Assembly (NCBI GenBank): GCA_030068145.1
Contig: JAPJBO010000225.1
Coordinates: forward strand, 212,462-276,461
Length of the DNA: 64,000 bases
Origin: Diplonema papillatum
Taxonomy: Eukaryota > Euglenozoa > Diplonemea > Diplonemida > Diplonemidae
Reading direction: 5' to 3'
Both the position numbers and the translations under genes were made by a program. The notes beneath the pieces were generated by a model. It did no database searches. It worked only from the letters and a program-made list of their open reading frames with translations, and was not told the DNA's origin. How positions within the stretch are numbered: position 1 is the stretch's first letter; each line of letters begins with the position of its first letter. Below, piece after piece: positions 42,473-51,851 of the stretch.

Positions 42473-45400
42473 CCCAACTCCGACCAACCGGACATATATG
42501 TCCGGTTTAATCTGGATTTTTCTGTAGGGGTGCTCAGGAGGCGCCAAAAAATTCCCAAAAATATGGACTTCACCCATTTTGAGCAAATCTTTTCATTGCC
42601 GCCCTCGAATGTCAAAAATTCGTCAGCAATGACGATTGAAACCAAGTGGCGAGATTGGGGAAACCCCCGGAAAACCGGCTTTTTCAATGCCTTGTCATCA
42701 ACAGTCGAAACAATCCAGGAACTTGGGCAGTGAAAAGTACAAAATGTCTGGAAGGAAGCGGGCGGCCACGGATATGGAGAGTGTGGGGTCGACAGAAGAA
42801 GAGGACAACGAGGAAGCAGAAGAGGTGGAAGAGGAAGAGGACGAGGAAGAAGAAGAGGATGAAGAAGAGGAAGAGGATGACGATGACGACAACAACAGGT
42901 CGGGAAGGACAGTGCGCGAACAAGTGCATCATCTCGACGCCACCGCGCTTGGGCGGGTGACAGTGGTCGACTCTTGCGGGAACTGGGACAGGCAACGGTC
43001 GCGACGTGAGTTCGGCGGTATCCGGGGTGTGACACTGCAGCTGCGTGACGAGCAGAGCGGGGTGGAGTGCGGGTACATCGCACTCATGCGAGCGATGGAG
43101 GGAAGTTTTGCGATGCCATCGGCATTGAACATTCTCAGCTTCGCCCGCGAACATTTCGACGTGCGTTGCAGGAGTGTGGCACGCTTACCGGAGCTGGACA
43201 CTTATCAGGTATCGAGCTTCTGCCTCCAACACGGTATCGGATTCCAGCCCAATCCGGAGACAGTGTACACAGCGCTGTACAACTGGGCCGTGCTGAGAGG
43301 AACCGGCTCAGTCGAGCGAGGCGAAGACCGACCCCACCCGGCCAACGTCGTGTTCCTGGCCAACCCGCGGGTTCAGAGCGGTGATCTCGGCCACTTTATG
43401 AACATTTTTTTTGGCGAGCCACCAAAAGAACAGGCGCCGAAGTCCTCCGCAAAGCCTGCACCGAAGCGCCCCGGCCGGCCACCAAAAGAACAGGCGCCGA
43501 AGCCCTCCGCAAAGCCTGCACCGAAGCGCCCCGGCCGACCACGAAAAGGACCGGCACAGAAGCCCCCCGCAAACCCAGCACCGCGAGGCCGCCCACCGAA
43601 TACTGAGAGCGCTGCGGTCAAGGCAGCAGGTGCAGCGATCAAGTCCTTGTCGTGGAGCAGCAAAGTCGAGCCCAACCTCGAATTCCCTTTCAACGCCAAG
43701 AAGACCGGACCGAATCCGTCCTACGACCTTGATGAGGATTCCTCCCCCACTGACATCTTCAGATGCATGTTCACCGACCTGGTGGTCACCCAGATCATTG
43801 GGCACATGAGTGTGTATGCTGCAGGGAAAGAGGGTATCTCGTACGAAGCACCCGATATTGCGGAATTTCTTCGCTGGTGTGCTGTCACATACGCGATGGG
43901 GTTGTCCGTGAAACAGGATCTCTACTCGTACTGGTCCGTGGACCCTATCGAACAATGCGCGTTTTTTTCTGAAACCATGTCCAGGAAAAGGTGGCACGAT
44001 ATTCACAGGACGCTGCACTTCACAGACCCCCTCAGTGGAAAGAAGGAACACGCGGACCGACTCATCAAGATAAGAGATATTTTCCAGCTTGTGTCTCTCC
44101 AATGGCGGGATGTCTATGCTCCCGATAAAGAACTTAGCTTTGATGAGTCGATCATCAAGTACAAAGGTCGTGTCAGCTTCGATGAGTCGATCATCAAGTA
44201 CAAAGGTCGTGTCAGCTTCAAGCAATACATGCCCATGAAACGGCATCGATTCGGTTTGAAGTGTTTTGTTCTGGCTGAGTCACAGACTGGTTACACATTG
44301 GTATCGTCAGTGTATACCGGTAAGATTGACACGGATACTAACCCTGGCCCCGTGAACGTTGGTGAGCGTGAACTTCTTGCAGCTGCGGCTCTGTATGCAT
44401 ACTCAGGAAGGCACATGTACATGGACAACTACTACACAAGCATTCCCCTCATGCTAAAATTATACACCTTGGGATTCCACGCGGCCGGAACTGTCCGCAA
44501 AAATCGGAACGGGATCCCACTTTTTAGCAAGTCCCAAAAGAAGCGCGGCCGCCCATCCCAAGCGGATAAGGCTGCGGCCCCGAAACGCGGCCATTGCCAG
44601 TATCGCCAAAGTTCGCCGATCACGTTCTTGGAGTGGGTTGACAAGCGTGAAGTCCGCATGTTGTCAACACTCCCCATTGGAACAACAATGACCGAGCTTG
44701 AGCGTCGCTGCAAGGGGGGAAAGCGGTTGAAGGTCAGTAAGCCAGACATCGTGGTTGCTTACAACAAACACATGGGGGGGGTAGATCGCTGCGACCAGTA
44801 CCTTGCCCGGGCGACACGATTCATGCAGGGCAAACGATGGTATATGAAAGTCTTCTTTTATTTGCTCGAAGTGTCTGCGTTGAACAGTTTTATCTTGTAC
44901 AAGCGTCTTGGTAAGAATCGCGGGTCCTTACCCTTCAAGGACTTCAGAAAAGAGCTCATCCGCGGGTTACTTGCTGACAACCGCAGTACTGAGGACTTCA
45001 GCCCCGGAACGCGCACACCTCGGGCTAGCGACCACCCGTCGCGCCTGGATGGCAAGTTCCATGCCATTCTGGAAACAGACACCCGCGTTGCGTGCAAATG
45101 CCATGTTCGTTTGGTCAAGACGAAATATGTCTGCAAAACATGTGGCGTGGCTCTGTGTCCCGCTCCGTGTTTTACCCGGTTTCACACCCTCAAGAACCAC
45201 CATTACTACGAGCCGGAAACTCCTGGGACCCAGCGCTTGAAGAAACGAGGCGGCCGCCCTTGCAAGCAGGGGCGCCCTCCCACACTCAAAGGAGTGCGTC
45301 TGACGTATACCGAGTCTACTGATGAAAGTGACTGCAGTGGCCAGTAGTTGCGTGAACTGCCCACCTGCCCCGTACCTCAATTTCCTGCGTCTTGCCCGTT

Positions 45401-45751
45401 ATCTCGCCATCACTCCAACCCCCTACCCCCGGAACGCACGCAAAATGACGTCTGCCGCCTTTCTTCTTCTCTTTTGCTCAAGCCCAACCTAGGAAGAAAA
45501 TCTAAACCACGCGAGAAAACAAAAGATTCAAGGTTGCGGTGAAACGTTGTCGACGAATTAGAGACGGTCATAAGCGAGAAGACGATGACAGACTAGTGCA
45601 ACATCATGTCAAAATTTCGCCTTCCAAGGGCGGCAATGGAAAGATATGCTTCGAAATCGCAAAATTCCAGCCAAAAGAGCGAAGGCACTCTATAAAAATG
45701 AAAAATAGGAAAAAGTGGAAATTAACCTGTAGGTGCTTGGTCGGAGTTGGG
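42473..45751 (+). mobile_element. piggyBac DNA transposon, structurally complete
   Basis: 3279 bp, flanked by TTAA at 42469-42472 and 45752-45755 and ending in 15-bp perfect inverted repeats CCCAACTCCGACCAA (42473-42487; complement 45737-45751). TTAA targets with CCC-starting ends are diagnostic for piggyBac. It carries one uninterrupted transposase frame on the + strand. A second inverted string near the left end, CCGGACATATATGTCCGG (42488-42505), is a near-palindrome and a candidate transposase site (inference). Intact ends and an open frame suggest recent insertion. Confidence 0.97.
42744..45347 (+). CDS. piggyBac transposase with AT-hooks and protease-like N-terminal domain
   Basis: 867 residues from the preferred ATG at 42744 (context AAAATGTCTG); the frame is open to another Met at 42636 (903 residues, numbering used here). 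Order: acidic Glu/Asp tract (about 49-88); a globular region 90-260 with Q140, C145 (GVECGYIALMRAM) and H253 (DLGHFMNIFF), recalling a papain-fold cysteine peptidase; three or four AT-hook-like KRPGRP/RGRPP motifs (about 265-330); the DDE_Tnp_1_7 core from about 370 with Asp503 (SFDESI), Asp597 (MYMDNYYTS) and Asp717 (MGGVDRCDQY); a C-terminal cysteine cluster CKCH...CKTCGVALCPAPCF (about 826-858). SFDESIIKYKGRV is duplicated in tandem (44136-44213), so the first catalytic Asp segment occurs twice. It would cut and paste the element at TTAA in the nucleus; whether the duplication allows activity is unknown. Confidence 0.93.
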   Translation: MSGRKRAATDMESVGSTEEEDNEEAEEVEEEEDEEEEEDEEEEEDDDDDNNRSGRTVREQVHHLDATALGRVTVVDSCGNWDRQRSRREFGGIRGVTLQLRDEQSGVECGYIALMRAMEGSFAMPSALNILSFAREHFDVRCRSVARLPELDTYQVSSFCLQHGIGFQPNPETVYTALYNWAVLRGTGSVERGEDRPHPANVVFLANPRVQSGDLGHFMNIFFGEPPKEQAPKSSAKPAPKRPGRPPKEQAPKPSAKPAPKRPGRPRKGPAQKPPANPAPRGRPPNTESAAVKAAGAAIKSLSWSSKVEPNLEFPFNAKKTGPNPSYDLDEDSSPTDIFRCMFTDLVVTQIIGHMSVYAAGKEGISYEAPDIAEFLRWCAVTYAMGLSVKQDLYSYWSVDPIEQCAFFSETMSRKRWHDIHRTLHFTDPLSGKKEHADRLIKIRDIFQLVSLQWRDVYAPDKELSFDESIIKYKGRVSFDESIIKYKGRVSFKQYMPMKRHRFGLKCFVLAESQTGYTLVSSVYTGKIDTDTNPGPVNVGERELLAAAALYAYSGRHMYMDNYYTSIPLMLKLYTLGFHAAGTVRKNRNGIPLFSKSQKKRGRPSQADKAAAPKRGHCQYRQSSPITFLEWVDKREVRMLSTLPIGTTMTELERRCKGGKRLKVSKPDIVVAYNKHMGGVDRCDQYLARATRFMQGKRWYMKVFFYLLEVSALNSFILYKRLGKNRGSLPFKDFRKELIRGLLADNRSTEDFSPGTRTPRASDHPSRLDGKFHAILETDTRVACKCHVRLVKTKYVCKTCGVALCPAPCFTRFHTLKNHHYYEPETPGTQRLKKRGGRPCKQGRPPTLKGVRLTYTESTDESDCSGQ

Positions 45752-45755
45752 TTAA

Positions 45756-46160
45756 TCTGAGTCTAGAGGTTGGTAAATTGAAATTCTCAATTTAGCTCTC
45801 TAGCGAGCTATCCCACTTAGGCCGTGGGGGTACCCCCACCCCGGACATTTCTCTTCCGTTTTTTTTGGCATTTTTGAGAATTCAAAATTCGTCGAAAAAA
45901 TTTCTCGCGGCGGACAACGGCGTGGCACAGTCGTCAGTTGACGACGTTCCTTACCTACGGGTGGGAGGTTTGGTTCCCGCCGGTGTACTTTTTTCCGGGT
46001 CTGCACTCAGCATCAAAGGTTCACCAGGGGCGGTCCGGAGGGGCCCTCCCCCCTGGATAAGGGCCCGCAACTTGCCATCATCAAGGTTTTCCGGGGGGAG
46101 GGGGGGGGTACGCGCCCCGAACTTGCTATCATCCCAACCGAACTTGCCATCAGGGTTCAA
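45756..46160. other. Flank between piggyBac and a minisatellite
   Basis: No gene. Contains the short inverted string TAGCTCTCTAGCGAGCTA (45794-45811) and GTGGGGGTACCCCCAC (45825-45840), both palindromic. Confidence 0.5.
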
Positions 46161-46452
46161 CGGGTTCGGGTTTTCACAAACGCCGAACTGGACAAAAAGG
46201 TTCGGGTTTGCGCAAACGCCGGACTGGACAAAAAGGTTCGGGTTTGCGCAAACGCCGGACTGGGCAAAAAGGTTCGGGTTTGCGCAAACGCCGGACTGGA
46301 CAAAAAGGTTCGGGTTTGCACAAACGCCGGACTGGACAAAAAGGTTCGGGTTTGCGCAAACGCCGGACTGGACAAAAAGGTTCGGGTTTGCACAAACGCC
46401 GGACTGGGCAAAAAGGTTCGGGTTTGCGCAAACGCCGGACTGAGCAAAAGGT
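46161..46452. repeat. 36-bp minisatellite, about eight units
   Basis: Units of 36 bases containing TTCGGGTTTGCGCAAACGCC and GGACTGGACAAAAAGG, with GGCAAAA or GCACAAA variants. The period is a multiple of three, so frames stay open on both strands (FGFAQTPDWTKR and others); not evidence of a gene. Confidence 0.97.
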
Positions 46453-46657
46453 TACCTCTAGACTCGCTAAGGGTGGTCCTAACACCCATGTACTTCAGCT
46501 AATCCCGAGCAAAGCCCCGGTAGGGGCGCGGATCTCCACCAAACCGGATCAGTCATTTGTTTCTCCCGCCCGCCCACCCGAAGAAAATAATGACATGAGA
46601 CGTTGCACGGGTCACGCCACGAGGGGGGAACGAAAGGAAAAAGACAAAAAAACTGAT

Positions 46658-46685
46658 CGTCCTTCGGGATCGACGGTACCACAAA
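46658..46685 (+). promoter_or_regulatory. Recurrent motif, copy 7
   Basis: CTGATCGTCC, TTCGGGATCGACGGT, ACCACAAA; almost the same as the copy before the cyclin gene (4763-4790), including the preceding CTGAT. It sits about 165 bases inside the Crypton-like element, upstream of its recombinase remnant. Confidence 0.5.
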
Positions 46686-46938
46686 GAACGAAAAAGTTCG
46701 CGCTGATTCCCGCTGACACGCTCCCCTTTCTCTCTCTCTGTCTCTCTCTCCCCTGGGCCACGAGTGGAAAGCTCTGGTGCGCTCACTCGCTGAGTTGCCC
46801 GAGGGCATGCCCCTGACCTCCTAGTGCCGTGCAGGGCGCTTCCTGAGCCGCGGCCGGCCGAGGAAGTCTACAAGCGTTTTCGCAGCGTGGAGCAAGGAGC
46901 GGGGCCCCGCGAACGGGGTCCCGCCCCGAGCAGGGACG

Positions 46939-47403
46939 GTGTCAAGGACACACCGCCCCGGTCTCCGCCCGGTCAGCGAGCAAGGAGACGGACTCCGCAG
47001 GGGGCAGCGCTTAAGAGGTCCCTCGGTCGGGACTCGGGAGACGGACTCAGCCGAGGTGGCCCGCAGGGCCATGCGGGCCCGTTACACGACGGTGGGCTCG
47101 AAGGCCACATACGACTCGAACACGGCCGGGTACGTGTCGTGGTGTAGTAGCTTGGGGGTTGAGCCTCTCCCAACCACGGTGGAGAGGTTGGAGGAGTTCG
47201 GCGGTCACCTGCTGCTGATGGGCGACGACGGGGCAGCTTGTAGGGCGTCCCAGAACATCATCTGGCAGAGAACAAAGCCGCGGGGTTGTGTTCTCGATGA
47301 CCCGCTGAATATCGTGGGTAGGATGATGGCCGTCCTCGGGAAGGAGTCGCCGGACCCACAGCAGGCGGAGCCTGGGCGTGAAGAAGTTCAGGACGACTTT
47401 TGA
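46939..47403 (+). pseudogene. Tyrosine recombinase remnant (N-terminal part)
   Basis: 154-residue frame whose residues from about 35 onward resemble the core-binding (SAM-like) domain of tyrosine recombinases. Further recombinase-like pieces follow in the same element down to about 47930. Broken. Confidence 0.5.
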
Positions 47404-48359
47404 TGCCATCCGGACTACGGGCGACTACGGCGCTGCCCTGATATTCTGGGCGATCCGCGCAGAGGACGTCACTCTAAATGGAGGAAGGCTCAGGGTCGAG
47501 TGGCGCATGGCGAAGGGCAAGAGGAATGCATGCGGTTCTTGACGTTCAAGGCCATCAATTTGGTGCCTCCGCTCACGCTTTCCGGCCCGCCGGAGGGAGC
47601 ACCGTCCTCCATCCGCTTCTGCCCGTCGAGGTGTTCACCCTCCTGAAGCGCTTGGCCGGGTCAAGTCAGCTCCTGTGCCCCAACTGCGGGTACCGCTCAT
47701 TCAGGGGCACTCTGCGATACAAGGACACGGCGGGGACTCTTCACCTTTATTAACGGGATGTCGGCGTCCAGGGAGGAGACCCGCGTATACGACGCAGCGC
47801 CAGGGTCAGTGGTTGCTGCACACTGCTGAAGGCGGGGAGGGGGTGATGCAGGTTTGCGAGCTGGGGGACTGGGCGTCGGAGGACGTGGTGAGGTTGTACG
47901 GGGAGAAGCACACGCGCGATCCGTATTGCGTCGAGACGGTCCGGTCGGTGCGCCTAGCTCATTGCTACGCCGCACCCTCGTGGGTCGGTCCTCCTCGGGA
48001 TTCATATGAAGCTCCCCGCGCCCCACCCGTTCTTCTCTCCCCACTTCCCCGCAGTGGATCAAGGTTAGTCTCCCTGGCTTGCTGAGCTTGACCGGCGGAG
48101 GGATAATCCCAGAGTCCCGCGAGGCGAATGCGAGCAGCCAGGCATCGTGAGCCGGCCCGCCGCAGCCAGTTGTGTTAGATTGAAGAACTCAGGCCTTCGC
48201 CAGTTGAGCTGTGACTGATGCGGTAGCCAGGAGGACCGATCTCCGGCTCAGAAGGCTAATAGCATCTGTCGAGCCAACCCCACTTTTTGGGGGGTCCGCG
48301 GGCGAATCCCGGGGGCACTCCTTTAGGGTCAAAAATATGATCCAGTCAATTCCCTCGAT

Positions 48360-48476
48360 CCAGGTTTTTTTCGACCCGTGTCGGCACCGGGTACTTTGCA
48401 TACTTCGGGCCTGGAGGCCCGGGTTCGAACCCGGCCGAGGACCTTTTTCCGGTCGAAAACGAATTTGGGGTTTGTT
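48360..48476 (+). repeat. tRNA-like SINE fragment (+ strand copy)
   Basis: GGCCCGGGTTCGAACCCGGC forms a perfect T-arm with a B-box consensus, followed by CGAGGACC, TTTTTCCGGTCGAAAACGA and TTTGGGGTTTG. The same tail follows the inverted copy at 48643-48760. The upstream part does not fold into a full tRNA, so a tRNA-derived SINE is preferred. Confidence 0.55.
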
Positions 48477-48642
48477 GGTTTTCGGGGTCGAATGTGCCCG
48501 AAATTTGCGTTTTTGCCGCGTTTCTCAATAACTCGCGGATTTTGGTCCCTTGGGTAATTTGAGTCAGTCTACCACAACTTAGCATCGCCCGACCTTCAGC
48601 TTAGCTTCGCCCGAACGTTGCGTTCGCCCGAACTAGACTGTT
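48477..48642. other. Spacer between inverted SINE-like copies
   Basis: Rich in TCGCCCGAAC-type strings (about 48575-48635), imperfectly repeated. No gene. Confidence 0.4.
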
Positions 48643-48760
48643 ATCCGAACTTTACAAACCCCGAAAATCATGTTCGACCGGAAAAGTGCCTCGCCCGGGT
48701 TCGAACTCGGGACCGCCAGCCCTGAAGCCTTGCGCTGTTCACTCTGCCATCACGGTGTCG
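48643..48760 (-). repeat. tRNA-like SINE fragment (- strand copy)
   Basis: On the minus strand: A-box-like TGGCAGAGTGA, then 30 bases, then the B box GAGTTCGAACC in a CCCGAGTTCGAACCCGGG T-arm, then CGAGGCACTTTTCCGGTCGA and TTCGGGGTTTG. A-to-B spacing fits a tRNA, but the anticodon arm is poor. Diverged inverted copy of 48360-48476. Confidence 0.6.
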
Positions 48761-51013
48761 TTTCCAGGTCTTTACCCCTTGGATCTGCTTGAACCGAGCA
48801 CGGCGATCGTCAGAGAGGCTGGGCACGGTGTCCAGTGAAAACGGCTCTAATTGCCTCGGCGAATTGCTCAAGAAGAAGACCCCTCCGCTTTCACGATGGA
48901 CTGCTCCCAGTCGCAAACAGGTTTTCTTTATGGAACTCCCGCACTGCGTTGCTCAGTGCGCTGTTGTTTTGCGCTTGCTGCGTGACGATACGGGTACACA
49001 CCACATCTCTCACTTCCTGCAGTTTCGTGCAGTGGATGCTGAGAAAATCTCAGCTCTGCGGACCCACGGCAAAGCCAACACATTTCTCAGGCTACTTTCT
49101 TGTTCTTGCAGGTTCTGAAGGGTGCACCGGGGATGTCGGCGGTACGGCGCGGGGCAATCTCCTTGTCGGTGCCCTCATACCACTGCAACAGCTGCACAGA
49201 AAGTGAGAGCCCATCAAGTTTGAGAAGCCACTTCCTGATAGAACGGATGCCCTTTTTCATCGACCAGGAGGGCCCTGTCGAATTCTATGGTAGTCCTGGA
49301 CTAGCCTGTTGAACAACACTATCCACGACTTCGTGTCACCCTTGCGGCGGCTTCACGCGGGCTTTGCTCTTTTTCATTAGGCGTTGACAAGCTAGGGGAA
49401 CTTTAGCTAACGACCGAACCTCCCGGTACTGCATGGAGTCCATGGCCTGCACAGACATCCCAAGAGAAACATCTCTCCACACACTCCTGCTATCAGCCCT
49501 AGCCGACACCACCACATCATCATCATACTCGGCAGGCGTCTGGAGGTGACGGTCTTTTATGATCTGCTGAAACTCTCCATGAAGGACAACGACAGGTCGT
49601 TGATCTCAAGGACGTGTCGATCCTCACTGCACCAATCTCAACATCGATGGCGCAAAAACACGGCAGTGTCCCTTCCCTTTGCTTGTGCCCTGTTTTTGCA
49701 TCAGCATGCAACACTCACTTAGTCAAGGTGAAACTGCGAAGGCTGTACTTTCTCTCACCCGAGAAGGCTCGGCAGGCGGGGCGGGTTCTCCGGTTTGTTC
49801 TCGGTCGGTGTCGGGTGTGCTTTGCCGGCGTCACAGCTTTCGTCGTGCTGCAGCAACAGATAGGTCAGGGGGTCAAAACAAATTAGAGATTCGCAGCGAG
49901 CTTCTAATCCGGCGTTCCGCTGACGTGTCGTTGTTGGCCCCACGAGCGGGGTTTGGTGTTTCCGCAGCCGGAGCGCGGACTTCAGTGACCATCTGGAGTC
50001 CCCCATTGCACCCTGTTGTGCCCTTCCCACAGCAAAAAATACTCGAGGGGCTGCAAAAACGAAAAAATTATTTTACCTTTTGGGGGAATTTTGAGATGGC
50101 TTTTTATTGTGCCCTGCTGGCTCCCGCTGGCTCTTTCCAGCTCCCGAGCTGGCTCCAGCTCCGAGAGCCACCGCCAACACTGCCCCAGGCCACCGGTTGC
50201 GGGGACAACGTTCTCGCCGAACTCCATCGCAGCTTCAACGAATGTCTCGTACTGAGTGAATGCGCAGATTGCATCAACGTTCTGACTTCGCTGATTTTGA
50301 CCAAGAGCTTGAAGAACTGGCAAAAAAAAACGATGAATGCGTTGCTGTGGAGGTGGATGCGGTTCATGCTAGTCTTGGGGCTGGCGAGCACGAGAAGAAG
50401 CTGGATGGTAATCACCTGGAGACGCTTTACTCCTTTCAAAAAGGGCAACTCCGCCTTTGCTTGCGCTGCCCTTCCATACGACCGGCTTACCCTGTCATCT
50501 TTAGTGACGCGTGCCCCCCCGCCTAATGAACACCTTCGTGAACACTGTGTCAGGAACTCGTGGTTGGCACTGGATGCTTGTAACAACTGACTCGCTCCGA
50601 AGATGCGTTGTATCTTGCTCGCTTTCTGACTTTTGCGGAAGCAAGATAGTCAGCCACCTTGCAACGGTCTTTTCCGCCGACACCGACTCTTGGTTCATAG
50701 AGACGGACGCTCGAGGATGTCAACAAGACGATTGGAGCTGCGGTTACCATTCCTGGCATCCCAGAGCCCGCCCACGCCTGTCGTCTTCATGCACAAGTGC
50801 CAGAACGCTCTTGTCGCTAATACTCTGACCGCGATACGTTTTTCCTGCTCAAAGGCTCGATAAACCCAAGATTTTCGGGAACAAAAATGGGGGATCATCA
50901 TGGGGTTTCAACAGTTTTCAAATTTCACTAAGTACGTCAGACCCCATGTTTTTAGTACGAAACGTGTTAATTAAGAAACACTTTGGCCAAAAAAGTAGCT
51001 ACGAAACATTTAC
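48761..51013. other. Region with unassigned frames, possible exon at 49111-49312
   Basis: A polypyrimidine run and CAG at about 49094-49110 (TTTCTTGTTCTTGCAG) precede an open stretch to a stop at 49312 that contains CNSC and IERMPFFIDQEGPVEFYG; it could be a terminal exon of an unknown gene. Frames at 49679-50590 (+), 50104-50586 (-) and 50260-50526 (+) overlap and show no known domain. I cannot support a gene. Confidence 0.3.
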
Positions 51014-51519
51014 GGGGGGTCGAATACGGGAGGTACCTTGAATAGAAGAGGTACCTTGAATACAAGAGGCATTTTGGAAATCTGGAAAAAAGTTGGATTT
51101 TTCCTTGGCCCGCATAACAGACCTTTTTTGACGGTTTTCTGATCGCGATGAGCCGTGAAAAATAGACCCGGGGACCAAGATTTATGTGCGTGGTTCATGG
51201 GTCTTTGCCAGATGCGGGGCACCGGGCGTGGAACCCACAGGTTTTCAATAGAAAGGACGGGAATCGACCCACTGGTTGGTGACATTTCTTTGCTGGCCCG
51301 TGTAGCAGACTTTTTTCGGCGAATTCGTGCTCGCGTTCAGCTCCGATGAAGAGAACCGTGAAAAATAGACCCGGGGACCACAAATTGCGTGCGTCTTTCA
51401 AGAAGAAGGGAGCTCCCGCGGTTTCCGGGTTTGCGGTACTTTTTTCCATTTATTTTTCGGGAAAATTGCAGGATCGGCACGCCGAATAGAAGAGGTACCT
51501 CTTGTATTCGACCCCCCCC
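51014..51519. mobile_element. MITE with GGGGGGTCGAATAC ends
   Basis: 506 bp. Left GGGGGGTCGAATAC-GGAGGTACCT is complemented at the right by AGGTACCTCTTGTATTCGAC then CCCCCCC. Inside, GAAAAATAGACCCGGGGACC occurs twice (about 51159 and 51361), and 51248-51390 resembles 56196-56345. The GGGTCGAATA start is shared with the MITEs at 23313 and 34291. Confidence 0.75.
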
Positions 51520-51851
51520 AGTAAACCCGCATACGGTAAACGAATTGTTTGGTACCTCTAAGGAAGATCACCCAAATAAAAAACTCGAGTGCCTTTCTCC
51601 TCTATTAATCACAGTGAATAAATAGGTATATTTGAAAGTACGGCGTCCATATAAGGGACCATACAAGGTATTTTTGAACATCTGCCGTCCATATAGGGGA
51701 CCAAAACAGTTTGTCCATACAAGGGTATTTTGCAAAACTCTGCTGTCCATACAAAGGCCCGTTCAGAAACTAGGGAGCCTATACACAGGTTTATTCCAAC
51801 AGTTCGGCTCCGGATAAGGAACTTTGTCCAAAAGTTCAAAAGTGCTCGAGA
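51520..51851. other. Upstream region of the basic protein gene, with short repeats
   Basis: GTCCATATA(A/G)GG-GACCA and GTCCATACAA-type strings recur four times between 51645 and 51765 (imperfect tandem array). Otherwise unassigned. Confidence 0.6.

Larger units (their letters stand above)
46494..48244 (+). mobile_element. Crypton-like tyrosine-recombinase element, broken
   Basis: 1.75 kb sharing both ends with 40961-42300. The interior encodes parts of a tyrosine recombinase: an N-terminal SAM-like region (about 47040-47250, ARYTTVGSKATYDSNTAGY, VEPLPTTVERLEEFGGHLL), an Arg-containing catalytic-domain piece (about 47415-47525, AALIFWAIRAEDVTL and MAKGKRN) and a C-terminal piece resembling box II with its Tyr (about 47840-47930, ELGDWASEDVVRLYG). 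No reverse transcriptase is present, which favours Crypton over DIRS-type elements. The coding region is disrupted in several places. The recurrent motif copy 7 lies near its left end. Confidence 0.6.

Noticed and set aside
45865-46816. Frames of about 200 residues across the 36-bp minisatellite as a repeat protein
   Set aside because: All frames on both strands stay open because the period is a multiple of three; the flanks have no gene-like features.
48678-48760. Functional tRNA gene on the minus strand
   Set aside because: A and B boxes are present but the D and anticodon stems do not pair well, and an inverted relative with the same non-tRNA tail lies nearby, which fits a SINE.
49679-50590. 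303-residue plus-strand frame as a gene
   Set aside because: Overlaps equally long frames on the other strand and in other phases; no conserved motif or plausible promoter.
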